Numbered from the stretch's first letter, positions 34,920 through 43,764 are shown. The stretch is 64,000 nucleotides of DNA from Robertmurraya sp047302285 (GCF_047302285.1 NZ_CP154845.1:3100001-3164000); one strand, 5' to 3'. Notes: generated from the letters alone by a model not told the origin. Program-made: numbers and translations.

Positions 34920-35330
34920 AGGATTATCCCTCCAATCTTATGTTCATGCCTCGTATTCTTCTACAAATAGATGCAACGAATCAATCATTTTAATACTTAT
35001 TCATTTGAACTTCGGAAAGATTTTTAAAATAATGAGTGTAAATGCGAGAGAAAAAAGAGGTTAAAATTTACTTAGGGAAACTTTCAAGAAGAATATGAGG
35101 ATAGAACTATCTTTATTTTATTAAAATTCTTACATTTGTCAATCCGTCTCCTCTCTTTAAATTATCTCTTTTTATCTATTCAAATTCCTATAAAAAAAGT
35201 TTCTTCTCAATGTAAAAGAATAATATTTTCTTTAATATCATATTTCAATTCATATTCCTCCTCGTAATTTACATTGAATCGATTTGTGAAAAAAACTGCT
35301 TTATCTGTAATCGAGAAACACGGAAAATAT
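34920..35330. other. Non-coding AT-rich spacer
   Basis: About 410 bp between the nuclease-like gene and repeat copy B. I see no gene, hairpin with T run or repeat. It must contain the promoter of the minus-strand gene at 34257. Confidence 0.4.
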
Positions 35331-35573
35331 AATAAGCGGAGAATTTCCGCTTACAGGCTTTGCTCGGGTTCAGTGTCAGGGAATAACGGAAGATTTTCCG
35401 GTTATAGACCTTGCTCGGGCTCATTGTCGGGGAAATAACGGAAATTTTTCCGGTTATGCAGAGCAAAACCACCTATTTTCACGTTTTTGAAGTCAATAGG
35501 CGGAATTTTTCCTGTTATTTAAGCCTTTTTTAACGATGTTTGCTAATTAACCGGATTTTTTCCTGTTATATTT
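35331..35573. repeat. Hairpin repeat array B (intact copy)
   Basis: Units start at 35331 and 35382, a partial one at 35434, then the common 3' segment including CCTATT/AATAGG and two further CGGAWTTTTTCCTGTTAT-like motifs. Same orientation as copy A, which has two more units. Confidence 0.9.
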
Positions 35574-35660
35574 CGCAACAGTCTGAAGTCAGCAGCCCAG
35601 CTCATCCTCAAGCCCTTAACTTTTCCCCTTACCAATGCAAAGTTATAACTTCAAAAAAAG

Positions 35661-35689
35661 AAAAAGACGTATGCCACAATTCATACGTC
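35661..35689 (-). terminator. Terminator of the lutABC operon
   Basis: Perfect stem GACGTATG/CATACGTC, 8-nt loop, followed on the minus strand by a T-rich run. Confidence 0.85.
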
Positions 35690-35741
35690 CATTCTTGTGT
35701 CTATTAAAAACTCGGAAGGCTATGCAAATTCAAACAGTCAC

Positions 35742-36458
35742 TTATAGATCTTCAATCACAATATAAGTCGCCTTAATCGGTCCATGAACCCCAACGACTA
35801 AGATCATTTCAATATCTGCTGAGTTACTTGGTCCGGTGATGAAATTTACACATGAGGCAACCTGTTCACCACTTTTTACCTTTTCACGAATGATTTTAGC
35901 AGCTTGCGTCATACGTGGTACAATACTGCTCTTTGGAACAAGAATAATCGATGTAGCTGGGAGGAAACTAACGGTTCTACCTCTATCCTTGCTACTAAAA
36001 AGAACAGCAGTTCCAGATTCAGCTAATGTAATATCGCTAATCGTAATCCCAACATTCGCTTGATTGGCTTTCTCGATATTTTCTTCGCCCTTTGAATAGT
36101 CCCATTCATGAAGAGAGATTCCTTTTTCTGCCCATTCTTCCTTCATTAGGGAAGATAGACCGAATTGCTCGAAACGCTCGTCTTTCCACGATACAATTGG
36201 GCCACCACCATAGGTTTCCACAACTTCGTTCAAAGCAGAAGGCAAATGGCTCGTATCTGTCATGACAAAATTTGTATGAATATTTTTACATTGCTCTCTT
36301 AAAACCTCAACTAACTCGTCTTGGGAAGCACCCTTAAGAACTTCTTCTTGAGGATTGTATTTCCATTCTGGGCTTACGACTTCTGTTCTTCTTTCACGCC
36401 CTAGACGGTTTGCTAATCTTGTTAAAAATGCATCTCGGTTTTGGATCGTTCCAATCAT
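35742..36458 (-). CDS. lutC: Lactate utilization protein C
   Basis: A 238-aa LUD-domain protein, third subunit of the LutABC L-lactate-oxidising complex. Characteristic stretches are IGTIQNRDAFLTRLANRLGR at the N terminus, VGITISDITLAESGTAVLFS in the middle and CVNFITGPSNSADIEMILVV, then GVHGP near the end. The start ATG shares a base with the lutB stop (TAATG). It is the last gene of lutABC, before a terminator. Confidence 0.95.
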   Translation of the reverse strand: MIGTIQNRDAFLTRLANRLGRERRTEVVSPEWKYNPQEEVLKGASQDELVEVLREQCKNIHTNFVMTDTSHLPSALNEVVETYGGGPIVSWKDERFEQFGLSSLMKEEWAEKGISLHEWDYSKGEENIEKANQANVGITISDITLAESGTAVLFSSKDRGRTVSFLPATSIILVPKSSIVPRMTQAAKIIREKVKSGEQVASCVNFITGPSNSADIEMILVVGVHGPIKATYIVIEDL

Positions 36459-37885
36459 TATTGTTCCCCTCCTTTAGGACGATTCTTGAACCAATCACGG
36501 AATCGTTCTTTATTTGGTGTTGGGAAGTCACGCACCTCTGTCCATGCCTTTAATGGACCAGGTCCCTTCGAAATTTTATCTCCATCTGAAAATGGGTTCA
36601 TCGCAGCAGGGGCCATTTTCGAACCTATTTTATAAAGAGCAGGAGATGAAGCACCAATCCCAAATGCTTTCATAAGAAGCTTTTCAGAAATTGGAGCTCT
36701 TCCTTCTTTTTCAACGATGACCTGTCTATGTTTATGAAGAAGATCATGTAATGGAATCTTTACTGGACACGCCTCCGTACAAGCTCCGCAAAGGGTTGAA
36801 GCATATGGTAATTCCTTGTAGTCATCATAGCCACCTAATAATGGAGAAAGAACCGCTCCGATTGGACCTGAATAAATCGAACCATAGCTATGTCCACCAA
36901 CATGACGATAGACTGGACAAACGTTGACACATGCTGCACAGCGAATACACTGCAGGATCGATTGGAACTCTCCACCTAGAATATCCGAGCGACCATTGTC
37001 GACAATGACAAGATGAAACTCCTCAGGCCCGTCGACATCTCCCTCATCCTTCGGTCCTGTTAGAGTAGTAATATAACTCGTAAGTTTTTGTCCTACTGCA
37101 CTTCTTGTTAAAAGACTAACGAGAACTTCCATTTCTTCAAACGTAGGAACTAATCTTTCCATTCCCATCACAGTGATCTGTGTTTTCGGTAATGCCGCAA
37201 CTAAATCAGCATTCCCTTCATTCGTAACCAATGTGACAGAGCCTGTTTCAGCAATAGCAAAGTTACAGCCTGTAATGCCGACATCCGCCGATAAATATTC
37301 TTGACGTAGTTTTTCACGGGCATGTAACGCTAATTCTTCTGGTTCATCAGAATGTTGATATCCATGCTTTTCTTTAAATACATCTCGTATTTGTTGTCTG
37401 TTTTTATGAAGAGCCGGTACAACAATATGAGATGGAGGTTCATGGTCATCGACCTGTAGAATGTATTCTCCAAGGTCAGTTTCGATGACATCACAGCCTA
37501 TCTTTTCAAGACTAGCATTCAAGTTAATTTCTTCTGTCACCATCGATTTCGACTTAACTACTTTTTTAGCATTCTTTTTTTCAATTACTTTTTCAATATA
37601 CTCGCTTGCCTCTTCCGCTGTTTCAGCGAAAAAAACATGGCCTCCACGTTTTGAAACACTCTCACTTAATTCGTATAAATAGTAATCTATATTATCCAAC
37701 ACATGCTGGCGAATTTCTTCCCCATGTGAACGCCATTCTTCCCAGTTCCCTAATTCTTCTGCAGCATTAAGCCGACGCGTTTGAAAACGCTCCTGGGCAC
37801 TAGAAACGGCTCCTCGCATAAATGCATCTTGTATATTTTTATCGACTCTTTCTCCAAATTTCTCGTTACTGGTTTTCATTGCCAT
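36458..37885 (-). CDS. lutB: Lactate utilization protein B (iron-sulfur)
   Basis: 475 aa. The N-terminal LUD domain contains KSKSMVTEEINLN and ITGCNFAIAETGSVTLVTNE. The C-terminal part has two ferredoxin motifs, CIRCAACVNVCPVYR (about 310) and CGACTEACPVK (about 360). It transfers electrons within LutABC. ATG 37885 is chosen since GGAGG is 8 nt upstream and the N terminus MAMK matches the family. The operon order lutA-lutB-lutC is conserved with B. subtilis. Confidence 0.96.
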   Translation of the reverse strand: MAMKTSNEKFGERVDKNIQDAFMRGAVSSAQERFQTRRLNAAEELGNWEEWRSHGEEIRQHVLDNIDYYLYELSESVSKRGGHVFFAETAEEASEYIEKVIEKKNAKKVVKSKSMVTEEINLNASLEKIGCDVIETDLGEYILQVDDHEPPSHIVVPALHKNRQQIRDVFKEKHGYQHSDEPEELALHAREKLRQEYLSADVGITGCNFAIAETGSVTLVTNEGNADLVAALPKTQITVMGMERLVPTFEEMEVLVSLLTRSAVGQKLTSYITTLTGPKDEGDVDGPEEFHLVIVDNGRSDILGGEFQSILQCIRCAACVNVCPVYRHVGGHSYGSIYSGPIGAVLSPLLGGYDDYKELPYASTLCGACTEACPVKIPLHDLLHKHRQVIVEKEGRAPISEKLLMKAFGIGASSPALYKIGSKMAPAAMNPFSDGDKISKGPGPLKAWTEVRDFPTPNKERFRDWFKNRPKGGEQ

Positions 37886-37987
37886 ATGCAATTCCTCCTT
37901 TTGTCGATGCTATTTTTAAACATAAGTCAAATTTCATCGACTATTAAGAACCTCAGCTATATGCATAACTCGAATTGGTTTTCCTTT

Positions 37988-38650
37988 TCAATCAATTCTT
38001 CCACCAATATTAATTAGACAACCAGCATCGGCACCAATTAATATATCTGCTTCTGTTTCTTCTACACACTGAACCTTCTCGTCGACCATTTGTTCTGAAA
38101 TATGAGACATTTTCACAGAGAATGTGCCTCCGAAACCACAGCACTTGTCCTTACCAGGCAGTTCCGTAAATTCAAGACCTTTTACATTTTTTAATAATTC
38201 CATTGGTGCTTCCTTCACACCTAATAATCGAGTCATATGGCAAGATGTATGGTAAGTTGCTGTCCCTTCTAAGCTTGCCCCTACATCCTTTACTCCTAAT
38301 ACTTCTACAATAAATTGAGTTAATCCATATGTTTTGTCTGCTAGTGCTTGTGCTTTTGACTCCCAAACTGGATCCCCTTTGAAAATATGTGGGTATTCCT
38401 TGAAAAAGTAAGCACATGAGCCAGATGGAGAAACAACATATTCTGCATGTTCAAACGTTTCAATCATCTTTTTCATGGCTGGTTTTGTATCCTCAACGTA
38501 ACCGCTATTATAGGCAGGCTGCCCACAACAAATTTGCGATTCAGGAAAATCGATCTCACACCCAAGTCTTTCTAATAGTTCAACAGTTGCCTTTCCCACA
38601 TCACCTTGAAACATATCTACTAAACAAGTAGCAAAAAGGGTTACTTTCAT
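37988..38650 (-). CDS. lutA: LutA, lactate utilization protein A, cut short by an in-frame TGA
   Basis: 220 aa as read: a cysteine-rich CCG-domain protein with SQICCGQPAYNSGY and DKCCGFGGTFS motifs, the presumed catalytic or electron-carrying subunit with LutB/C. Translation stops at TGA 37990-37988, just after NIGGRID. The same frame continues for 17 sense codons (KGKPIRVMHIAEVLNSR) to a second TGA at 37936-37934. The extended product is 238 residues including the TGA position, the usual LutA length; the family has Arg at this position as I recall it. It is therefore a nonsense mutation, a sequencing error or a readthrough case. ATG 38650 follows GGGAGCGGGG. Confidence 0.9.
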   Translation of the reverse strand: MKVTLFATCLVDMFQGDVGKATVELLERLGCEIDFPESQICCGQPAYNSGYVEDTKPAMKKMIETFEHAEYVVSPSGSCAYFFKEYPHIFKGDPVWESKAQALADKTYGLTQFIVEVLGVKDVGASLEGTATYHTSCHMTRLLGVKEAPMELLKNVKGLEFTELPGKDKCCGFGGTFSVKMSHISEQMVDEKVQCVEETEADILIGADAGCLINIGGRID

Positions 38651-38701
38651 TTGCCCCGCTCCCTTAAATACAATTTTTGAAATTCTACCTTTAGTCAACT
38701 G

Positions 38702-38714
38702 GTCATCTGATGAC
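38702..38714. promoter_or_regulatory. LutR-type operator upstream of lutA
   Basis: GTCATC-T-GATGAC, a perfect 13-bp palindrome with a central T, 52 bp before the lutA start. It is repeated at 39777. Confidence 0.8.
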
Positions 38715-38772
38715 TAAATACTGGAAGATTCAATTTCCGTTATTTTTATACTACTACAAACAATTATCATTA

Positions 38773-38786
38773 TGAAAGAGTTTTCA
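38773..38786. promoter_or_regulatory. cre-like palindrome upstream of lutABC
   Basis: TGAAAGAGTTTTCA has the TGAAA/TTTCA arms of a CcpA site, but the central CG is AG. Binding is doubtful. Confidence 0.3.
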
Positions 38787-38877
38787 TAAAAAAATTGATA
38801 AAAGAAAAAATAACCAAAAAAAGTCTTCTCGTTATAAAAGAGAACCTATCCCTATATGGAATAAGTCCTCCAAATCA

Positions 38878-39600
38878 TTAAATTTCCTTTTCTTTAAAGT
38901 ACTTCTTAAGGATATCCTCAACATTATCGAGATGTGAAAACATCGCATTTCTCGCATTCTCTTCGTTTTGTTCCAGGATGGCTTCGTAAATCGCAACATG
39001 TTGCTCATAAAGTTTTTCAATTGTCGTTTGTTTTGAAAACAACCACAATCTACGTGTCTCTTTTTGTGTCTCAAACATAAGCTCTGAAACCTGTGACATT
39101 AATCCAGATAAAATCGGATTATGAGCAGCTTCAGATAAGGCCAAATGAAACTTGAAGTCAGCCTGCTCCCCTAATTCACTATCCCCTTTTACATTTTTCA
39201 TTTCTTCTAAAACTAGTTTTAAAGCTTCTAAATCGTGATCCGTACGTTTTCTCGCTGCAGCAGCAGAAATTCCCGTCTCTATCACTTTTCGAAACTCCAA
39301 CAGATTAGCAATATCTTCCTTATTCATAAGGATCGCTGTTGATAAAGGAAATGTAATTTGTTTTGCTTCAAAGCTTTTTATAAATGTTCCTTCTCCTTGC
39401 CTCATTTCAACAAGTCCCATTGCTTTTAGAGCAGAAAGTGCCTCACGTATCGCAGAACGCCCAACTTGAAAGTTTTCAGCAAGTTGCTGGACGGAATCAA
39501 GTCTATCCCCTGGATTGAGCTCTCCTGTTCGAATCATTTCATGAAGAGCCTCCGCTACCTCTTCATAGATTTTCTTTGGCTTTATTTGTTTGTATTTCAT
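38878..39600 (-). CDS. lutR: FadR-type GntR regulator LutR
   Basis: 240 aa. The N-terminal winged helix (VAEALHEMIRTGELNPGDRL, VGRSAIREALSALKAMGLVE) is followed by an all-helical FCD ligand domain with metal-ligand-type residues (FRKVIETGISAAA, FKFHLALSEAAHNPIL). B. subtilis LutR represses lutABC and lutP and is released by lactate. Its gene lies between lutABC and the permease, with palindromes GTCATC-N-GATGAC at both promoters. ATG 39600 with GGGGTG upstream was chosen over 39642. Confidence 0.93.
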   Translation of the reverse strand: MKYKQIKPKKIYEEVAEALHEMIRTGELNPGDRLDSVQQLAENFQVGRSAIREALSALKAMGLVEMRQGEGTFIKSFEAKQITFPLSTAILMNKEDIANLLEFRKVIETGISAAAARKRTDHDLEALKLVLEEMKNVKGDSELGEQADFKFHLALSEAAHNPILSGLMSQVSELMFETQKETRRLWLFSKQTTIEKLYEQHVAIYEAILEQNEENARNAMFSHLDNVEDILKKYFKEKEI

Positions 39601-39776
39601 GTGTTTCACCCCATCTAATCCCTTGAACCCTTTTACCATCATAAGACATAGCTTTATTATACTTAATGCTCTCCAAACTTAATAGTACCTTAAATATCTA
39701 CTAACAAAATAATTAAAATAATTTTGATAAAACTGTTGAAATATGTCGACGTAGCAAATATAATTTGAAACATCTA

Positions 39777-39789
39777 GTCATCAGATGAC
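39777..39789. promoter_or_regulatory. LutR-type operator upstream of the lactate permease
   Basis: GTCATC-A-GATGAC, the same palindrome as at 38702 except for the central base. It lies between lutR and lldP. Confidence 0.8.
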
Positions 39790-39814
39790 CATATCATCTT
39801 GTTATAAGAGGTTT

Positions 39815-39828
39815 TGAAAACGATTACT
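39815..39828 (+). promoter_or_regulatory. cre site 1 upstream of the lactate permease
   Basis: TGAAAACGATTACT matches TGWAANCGNTNWCA except at the last base. Confidence 0.65.
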
Positions 39829-39916
39829 ATTTTGACAAAATGATATCTATGAATTTTACAGATGAAGACTAGAAGGGGAATGTTTAAACGAACTAAACTC
39901 ACCTTATCGCTATAAA

Positions 39917-39930
39917 TGATAGCGTTCACA
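39917..39930 (+). promoter_or_regulatory. cre site 2 upstream of the lactate permease
   Basis: TGATAGCGTTCACA matches the cre consensus at all but one fixed position. It overlaps a hairpin CGCTAT/ATAGCG (39908-39924) about 45 bp before the start codon. Confidence 0.6.
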
Positions 39931-39970
39931 TGGTGAAATTCGAAATGACTTAGGAATGGGGAGATTGGGG

Positions 39971-41557
39971 ATGTTACTACTTGTTGCACTAAGTGCGATT
40001 ATCGCACCGTTTATTTTTTTAGTTTTATTTAAAATGCCTGCCATTAAGGGAATGTCAATTAGTGCTATTATCGTTATTTTGTTAGCGCTTACTACTTGGG
40101 GTATGGATTCAAAAGTCATTCTTTCATCGATTTTCCAAGGTACGCATAAAACTTTCACCATACTTTGGATTCTTTTTGGAGCATTAGTACTATTAAATAC
40201 ATTACGTAATACTGGAGCCATCACAAGAATTAATCAAGGATTTCAATTTATTTCAGCGGACATGCGTGTCCAAGCAATAATTGTCGCATTCTTATTCGGT
40301 GCTCTTATAGAAGGTGCAGCAGGATTTGGTACTCCAGCAATGGTTACTGGACCTCTCATGATCGCCTTAGGTTTTAGACCGATCGCAGCTGCAACCATCG
40401 CTTTAATTGCAGATAGCTCATCTGTTATGTTTGGTGCAGTTGGTACTCCAGTTGCTGTCGGTTTAAGTAATATTCCAGGTGCTGATACAGCATTTTTTAA
40501 TGAAATTGGTCGAACTATTACTCTCTTAGATCTTGGTGCTGGAACTTTCATTCCACTTATTCTCGTAAGTATCCTAACTAGCTTTTTCGGAGAAAGAAAG
40601 AGCATAAAAGATGCTCTTCCAATGATTCCATGGACATTGTTAATTGGAATCGTCTATACAAGTTCAGCCTATTTATACTCCGTATTATTCGGTCAAGAAT
40701 TCGTTTCTATTTTAGCTGCTCTAACTGGCTTAGTGGTTGCAGCATTAACCGCTAAAAAAGGCTTCCTGCTACCAAAAACAGAATGGAAAGAAGCGATGAA
40801 AGAAGGCTTCAAGGTTGATACGTCAAAATCAAGCATGGGACTTGTAACGGCGTGGTCTCCTTATTTAATCGTCGTTCTACTATTACTTGGAACTCGTATT
40901 CTACCATGGTTAAAGGAATTCACGACCACAACTATAGACCTTTCATGGGTTGGAATATTAGGTATTGACTCAATCAATTCAGATTGGAAGTTTCTTTATT
41001 CGCCAGGAACGATTTTAACAATTGCAGCGATTTTAGCGTTTATCATTCAACGTAAATCAACAAAAACCTTTACAAAAGCAGCAAAGGATTCATTGTCTTC
41101 TATGAAGACAACGTCTATCTCACTTATTGCAACTCTAGCAATGGTTCAGGTTTTCAGTAATTCCGGTTTGAATTCAAATGATCTTTTAAGTATGCCACAA
41201 TACATCGCAACAAGCTTTGCAGATAACCTTGGATTTATTTGGATTTTCGTTGCTCCTTTCCTCGGTGAACTTGGTGCTTTTATTACTGGGAGTGCAACGG
41301 TATCTACTCTAACGTTCTCACCTATTCAGTACAATGTTGCAAACCAAATAGGTCTTGATGCAAATATTGTGTTAGCTGTTCAATTAATTGGTGCAGCTGC
41401 AGGTAATATGATTTGTGTTCATAACGTTGTAGCTGCTAGTGCGGTTGTAGGTCTAGCTGGTAAAGAAGGAGAAATTATTCGTAAAACGTTAATCCCTTGT
41501 ATTATTTACGGATTATTAGCGGGATTAGCAGGATTCATTGCTCTATCCCTAATATAA
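39971..41557 (+). CDS. lutP: L-lactate permease (LutP/LldP family)
   Basis: A 528-aa membrane protein with about 12-14 helices. Family stretches are GALIEGAAGFGTPAMVTGP near residue 105, ADSSSVMFGAVGTPV, and GELGAFITGSATVSTLTFSP in the second half. It imports L-lactate with H+ for LutABC. ATG 39971 was chosen: GGGGAG is 7 nt upstream, while an ATG at 39956 has poor spacing. It is divergent from lutR-lutABC and preceded by a LutR palindrome and two cre sites, so lactate induction plus catabolite repression is likely. The N terminus is shorter than that of B. subtilis LutP. Confidence 0.93.
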   Translation: MLLLVALSAIIAPFIFLVLFKMPAIKGMSISAIIVILLALTTWGMDSKVILSSIFQGTHKTFTILWILFGALVLLNTLRNTGAITRINQGFQFISADMRVQAIIVAFLFGALIEGAAGFGTPAMVTGPLMIALGFRPIAAATIALIADSSSVMFGAVGTPVAVGLSNIPGADTAFFNEIGRTITLLDLGAGTFIPLILVSILTSFFGERKSIKDALPMIPWTLLIGIVYTSSAYLYSVLFGQEFVSILAALTGLVVAALTAKKGFLLPKTEWKEAMKEGFKVDTSKSSMGLVTAWSPYLIVVLLLLGTRILPWLKEFTTTTIDLSWVGILGIDSINSDWKFLYSPGTILTIAAILAFIIQRKSTKTFTKAAKDSLSSMKTTSISLIATLAMVQVFSNSGLNSNDLLSMPQYIATSFADNLGFIWIFVAPFLGELGAFITGSATVSTLTFSPIQYNVANQIGLDANIVLAVQLIGAAAGNMICVHNVVAASAVVGLAGKEGEIIRKTLIPCIIYGLLAGLAGFIALSLI

Positions 41558-41570
41558 TAGAAGAAAGATG

Positions 41571-41608
41571 ATGCCTGTCGAAGTTTATTCGACAGGTATT
41601 TTCTTTTT
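41571..41608 (+). terminator. Terminator after the lactate permease
   Basis: Stem ATGCCTGTCGAA/TTCGACAGGTAT (one G-U pair), loop GTTTA, then T-rich. Confidence 0.85.
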
Positions 41609-41667
41609 AATGTATACTAGTAAAGTTAATTATCTTCGAAAATATCTCAAGGAGTTAGTGTATAAAA

Positions 41668-43425
41668 ATGAAGATTATCTGTACTACTTTAAACGCTAAA
41701 TATATTCATACCAATATCGCGATTCGTTACCTCAAGGCATATGTCATGCCTGAATTTGATGTTGATATCGTTGAGTTCACGATTAAAGATCCGACTATTA
41801 ATATTGTGACCGACCTTATTCAAAGAAAGCCTGACTTGATAGGCTTTAGCTGTTACATTTGGAATATTGAAGAAACCATAAAAGTGATCAAAATGATTAA
41901 AAAAATAGATTCCTCTATTCGCATTGTCTTCGGAGGGCCGGAAGTCACCTATGATGTAGTTGAATGGATGAAAAAAGTTCCCGAGGTCGACTTTATTGTC
42001 ATCGGTGAAGGGGAAGAAACGTTTAAACAGCTTCTTCAACAACTATATAATGAAGAAAAAAATTATACAGAAGTTAAGGGAATTGCTTATCGTGAGGACG
42101 AAAAAATTCGTATTACGCCACAAAGCAATAAAATTGAATTACGTGACCTCCCTTCTCCCTTCAGGTTTGAAGAAGATATTCCCCATTTAGCGAAAAGAGT
42201 CACTTATATTGAAACAAGCCGTGGCTGTCCGTTCAGTTGTCAATTTTGTCTATCCTCGATCGAGGTCGGTGTTCGATATTTTGACAGGGAAAAAATAAAG
42301 GATGATATCCGTTATTTAATGAAAAATGGAGCAAAGACGATTAAATTTGTTGACCGTACTTTCAACATTAGCCGAAGCTATGCACTAGAAATGTTTCGTT
42401 TCTTAATTGATGAACATGTAACAGGAACCGTTTTTCAATTTGAAATTACCGCTGATATTATGCGACCAGAAGTGATAGAATTTCTCAATCAAGAGGCTCC
42501 AAAAGGGCTATTCCGATTTGAAATTGGTGTTCAATCAACGAATGATTTCACCAATGAGCTCGTGATGAGAAAACAAAACTTCGAGAAACTAACCCGTACG
42601 GTTACAATGGTAAAAGAAGGCGGGAAAATAGATCAACATTTAGACTTGATCGCTGGCCTGCCTGAGGAAGATTATTTTTCATTTCGTAAAACCTTTAATG
42701 ATGTCTTTGCCTTGAGACCAGAAGAACTTCAATTAGGGTTTTTGAAAATGCTTCGCGGTACGGGGCTAAGAATTCGTGCTGATGAACATCAATATATTTA
42801 TATGGATCATTCTCCATATGAAATTCTTGGAAACAATGTTCTATCCTTTCAAGATATCATTAAAATTAAGCAAGTTGAGGATGTGTTGGAGAAATACTGG
42901 AATGATCACCGGATGGACCATACGATAGAATACCTCGTAAAGCACTTCCCTACTCCATTCGATTTCTTTCAAGAATTCGGGGCGTATTGGGAAAGTCAAG
43001 GATGGGCGAAAATTGGTCATCAATTAGAAGATTTATTTAAGAGACTACATCAATTCCTACAATTTATCGAGTTCGAGAATCTCGAAACAGTCGTTGGATT
43101 AATGAAAGTTGACTATTTATCAAAGGCCAAATATAAGCCAAGAAAACCATGGTGGGAGCCAACGTTGGATAAAAAAGAAAGAGCTGAAATTTATCAGGCC
43201 ATTCTTCAGAACCCATCCATCATAGGACAAAGCTTTGAGGACTTAGGTTTAAATGAAAGAGAGCTCTATAAACATACCCTTGTTGAGGAGTTGCCATTTG
43301 ATTTAGACGGATACTTAAAATCAGAAAAAATTGAAACAACCAACACCGTCATGCTTGTTCATTTTGATCCAGTTCAAGAAAAATCGAGCTTCTTCAATTT
43401 GAAAAGTGAAATTAAATCTTCTTAA
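41668..43425 (+). CDS. B12-binding-domain radical SAM protein (DUF4080)
   Basis: 585 aa. The N-terminal cobalamin-binding-type Rossmann domain (1-130; IGFSCYIWNIEETIKV, VFGGPEVTYD, IGEGEETF) lacks the DxHxxG cobalt-ligand motif. The radical SAM core carries ETSRGCPFSCQFCLSS (CxxxCxxC) near residue 185 and FEIGVQSTNDF. The C-terminal DUF4080 part covers about 400-585. Related proteins are common in Firmicutes; the reaction is unknown. ATG 41668 follows AAGGAG. It has its own terminators on both sides. Confidence 0.88.
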   Translation: MKIICTTLNAKYIHTNIAIRYLKAYVMPEFDVDIVEFTIKDPTINIVTDLIQRKPDLIGFSCYIWNIEETIKVIKMIKKIDSSIRIVFGGPEVTYDVVEWMKKVPEVDFIVIGEGEETFKQLLQQLYNEEKNYTEVKGIAYREDEKIRITPQSNKIELRDLPSPFRFEEDIPHLAKRVTYIETSRGCPFSCQFCLSSIEVGVRYFDREKIKDDIRYLMKNGAKTIKFVDRTFNISRSYALEMFRFLIDEHVTGTVFQFEITADIMRPEVIEFLNQEAPKGLFRFEIGVQSTNDFTNELVMRKQNFEKLTRTVTMVKEGGKIDQHLDLIAGLPEEDYFSFRKTFNDVFALRPEELQLGFLKMLRGTGLRIRADEHQYIYMDHSPYEILGNNVLSFQDIIKIKQVEDVLEKYWNDHRMDHTIEYLVKHFPTPFDFFQEFGAYWESQGWAKIGHQLEDLFKRLHQFLQFIEFENLETVVGLMKVDYLSKAKYKPRKPWWEPTLDKKERAEIYQAILQNPSIIGQSFEDLGLNERELYKHTLVEELPFDLDGYLKSEKIETTNTVMLVHFDPVQEKSSFFNLKSEIKSS

Positions 43426-43428
43426 AGT

Positions 43429-43464
43429 GAAAATGAACACCCGGACTGTAACCGGGTGTTCATT
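43429..43464. terminator. Bidirectional terminator
   Basis: Perfect 14-bp stem AAATGAACACCCGG/CCGGGTGTTCATTT with loop ACTGTAA. Serves the radical SAM gene and the convergent small genes. Confidence 0.9.
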
Positions 43465-43602
43465 TTATTGTTTCTTCTTACTCCCAACATCTTTCTTCTC
43501 TCTACTTGCGAAAGGAACTTCATAGTTTTTAGCAGCGTTTACCTCTCCAAACTCATTTCCAAATTCCACACGACTAGCGTCTTTCGCCCTTTTCTTGCCC
43601 AT
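43465..43602 (-). CDS. 45-aa basic peptide with EFGNEFGE motif, SASP-like
   Basis: ATG 43602 with AAAGGGG upstream. The sequence begins MGKKRAKDASRVEFGNEFGE and ends in a lysine-rich tail. The FGNEFGE-x-NAAK segment recalls gamma-type SASP repeats (FGTEFASETNA), but only one copy is present. It directly follows the stop codon of the next gene upstream, so they form a two-gene unit. Spore function is inferred from sequence flavour only. Confidence 0.7.
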   Translation of the reverse strand: MGKKRAKDASRVEFGNEFGEVNAAKNYEVPFASREKKDVGSKKKQ

Positions 43603-43764
43603 TTATTTTTTCCCCTTTCGTCCTTTTTTAGAATTACGATTAAAGCCTTTCATATCGTTTTCGCCATTAGCAAATTCTGCAGAGAATTCTGTTTCTTCTA
43701 TATTTTTCTTTGGTGTTCTACTATGCTTTTCTACAGCATCAAACTCAGCTTTTCTTTTAGCCAT
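43603..43764 (-). CDS. 53-aa basic peptide with EFSAEFANGE motif, SASP-like
   Basis: ATG 43764, 7 nt after GGAGGAG-type site; ATG 43767 is the alternative. It begins MAKRKAEFDAVEKHSRT, contains EFSAEFANGEND and ends in KKGRKGKK. Same layout as its neighbour: basic head, central EF-x-x-EF motif, lysine tail, which suggests an old duplication. Its stop is immediately followed by the ATG of the 45-aa gene. Confidence 0.7.
   Translation of the reverse strand: MAKRKAEFDAVEKHSRTPKKNIEETEFSAEFANGENDMKGFNRNSKKGRKGKK

Noticed and set aside
35269..35472. 67-codon minus-strand frame
   Set aside because: It consists mostly of repeat copy B and lacks start signals.
41668..42060. Cobalamin-dependent activity of the radical SAM protein
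   Set aside because: The N-terminal domain lacks the DxHxxG ligand motif, so only the fold, not B12 dependence, is claimed.
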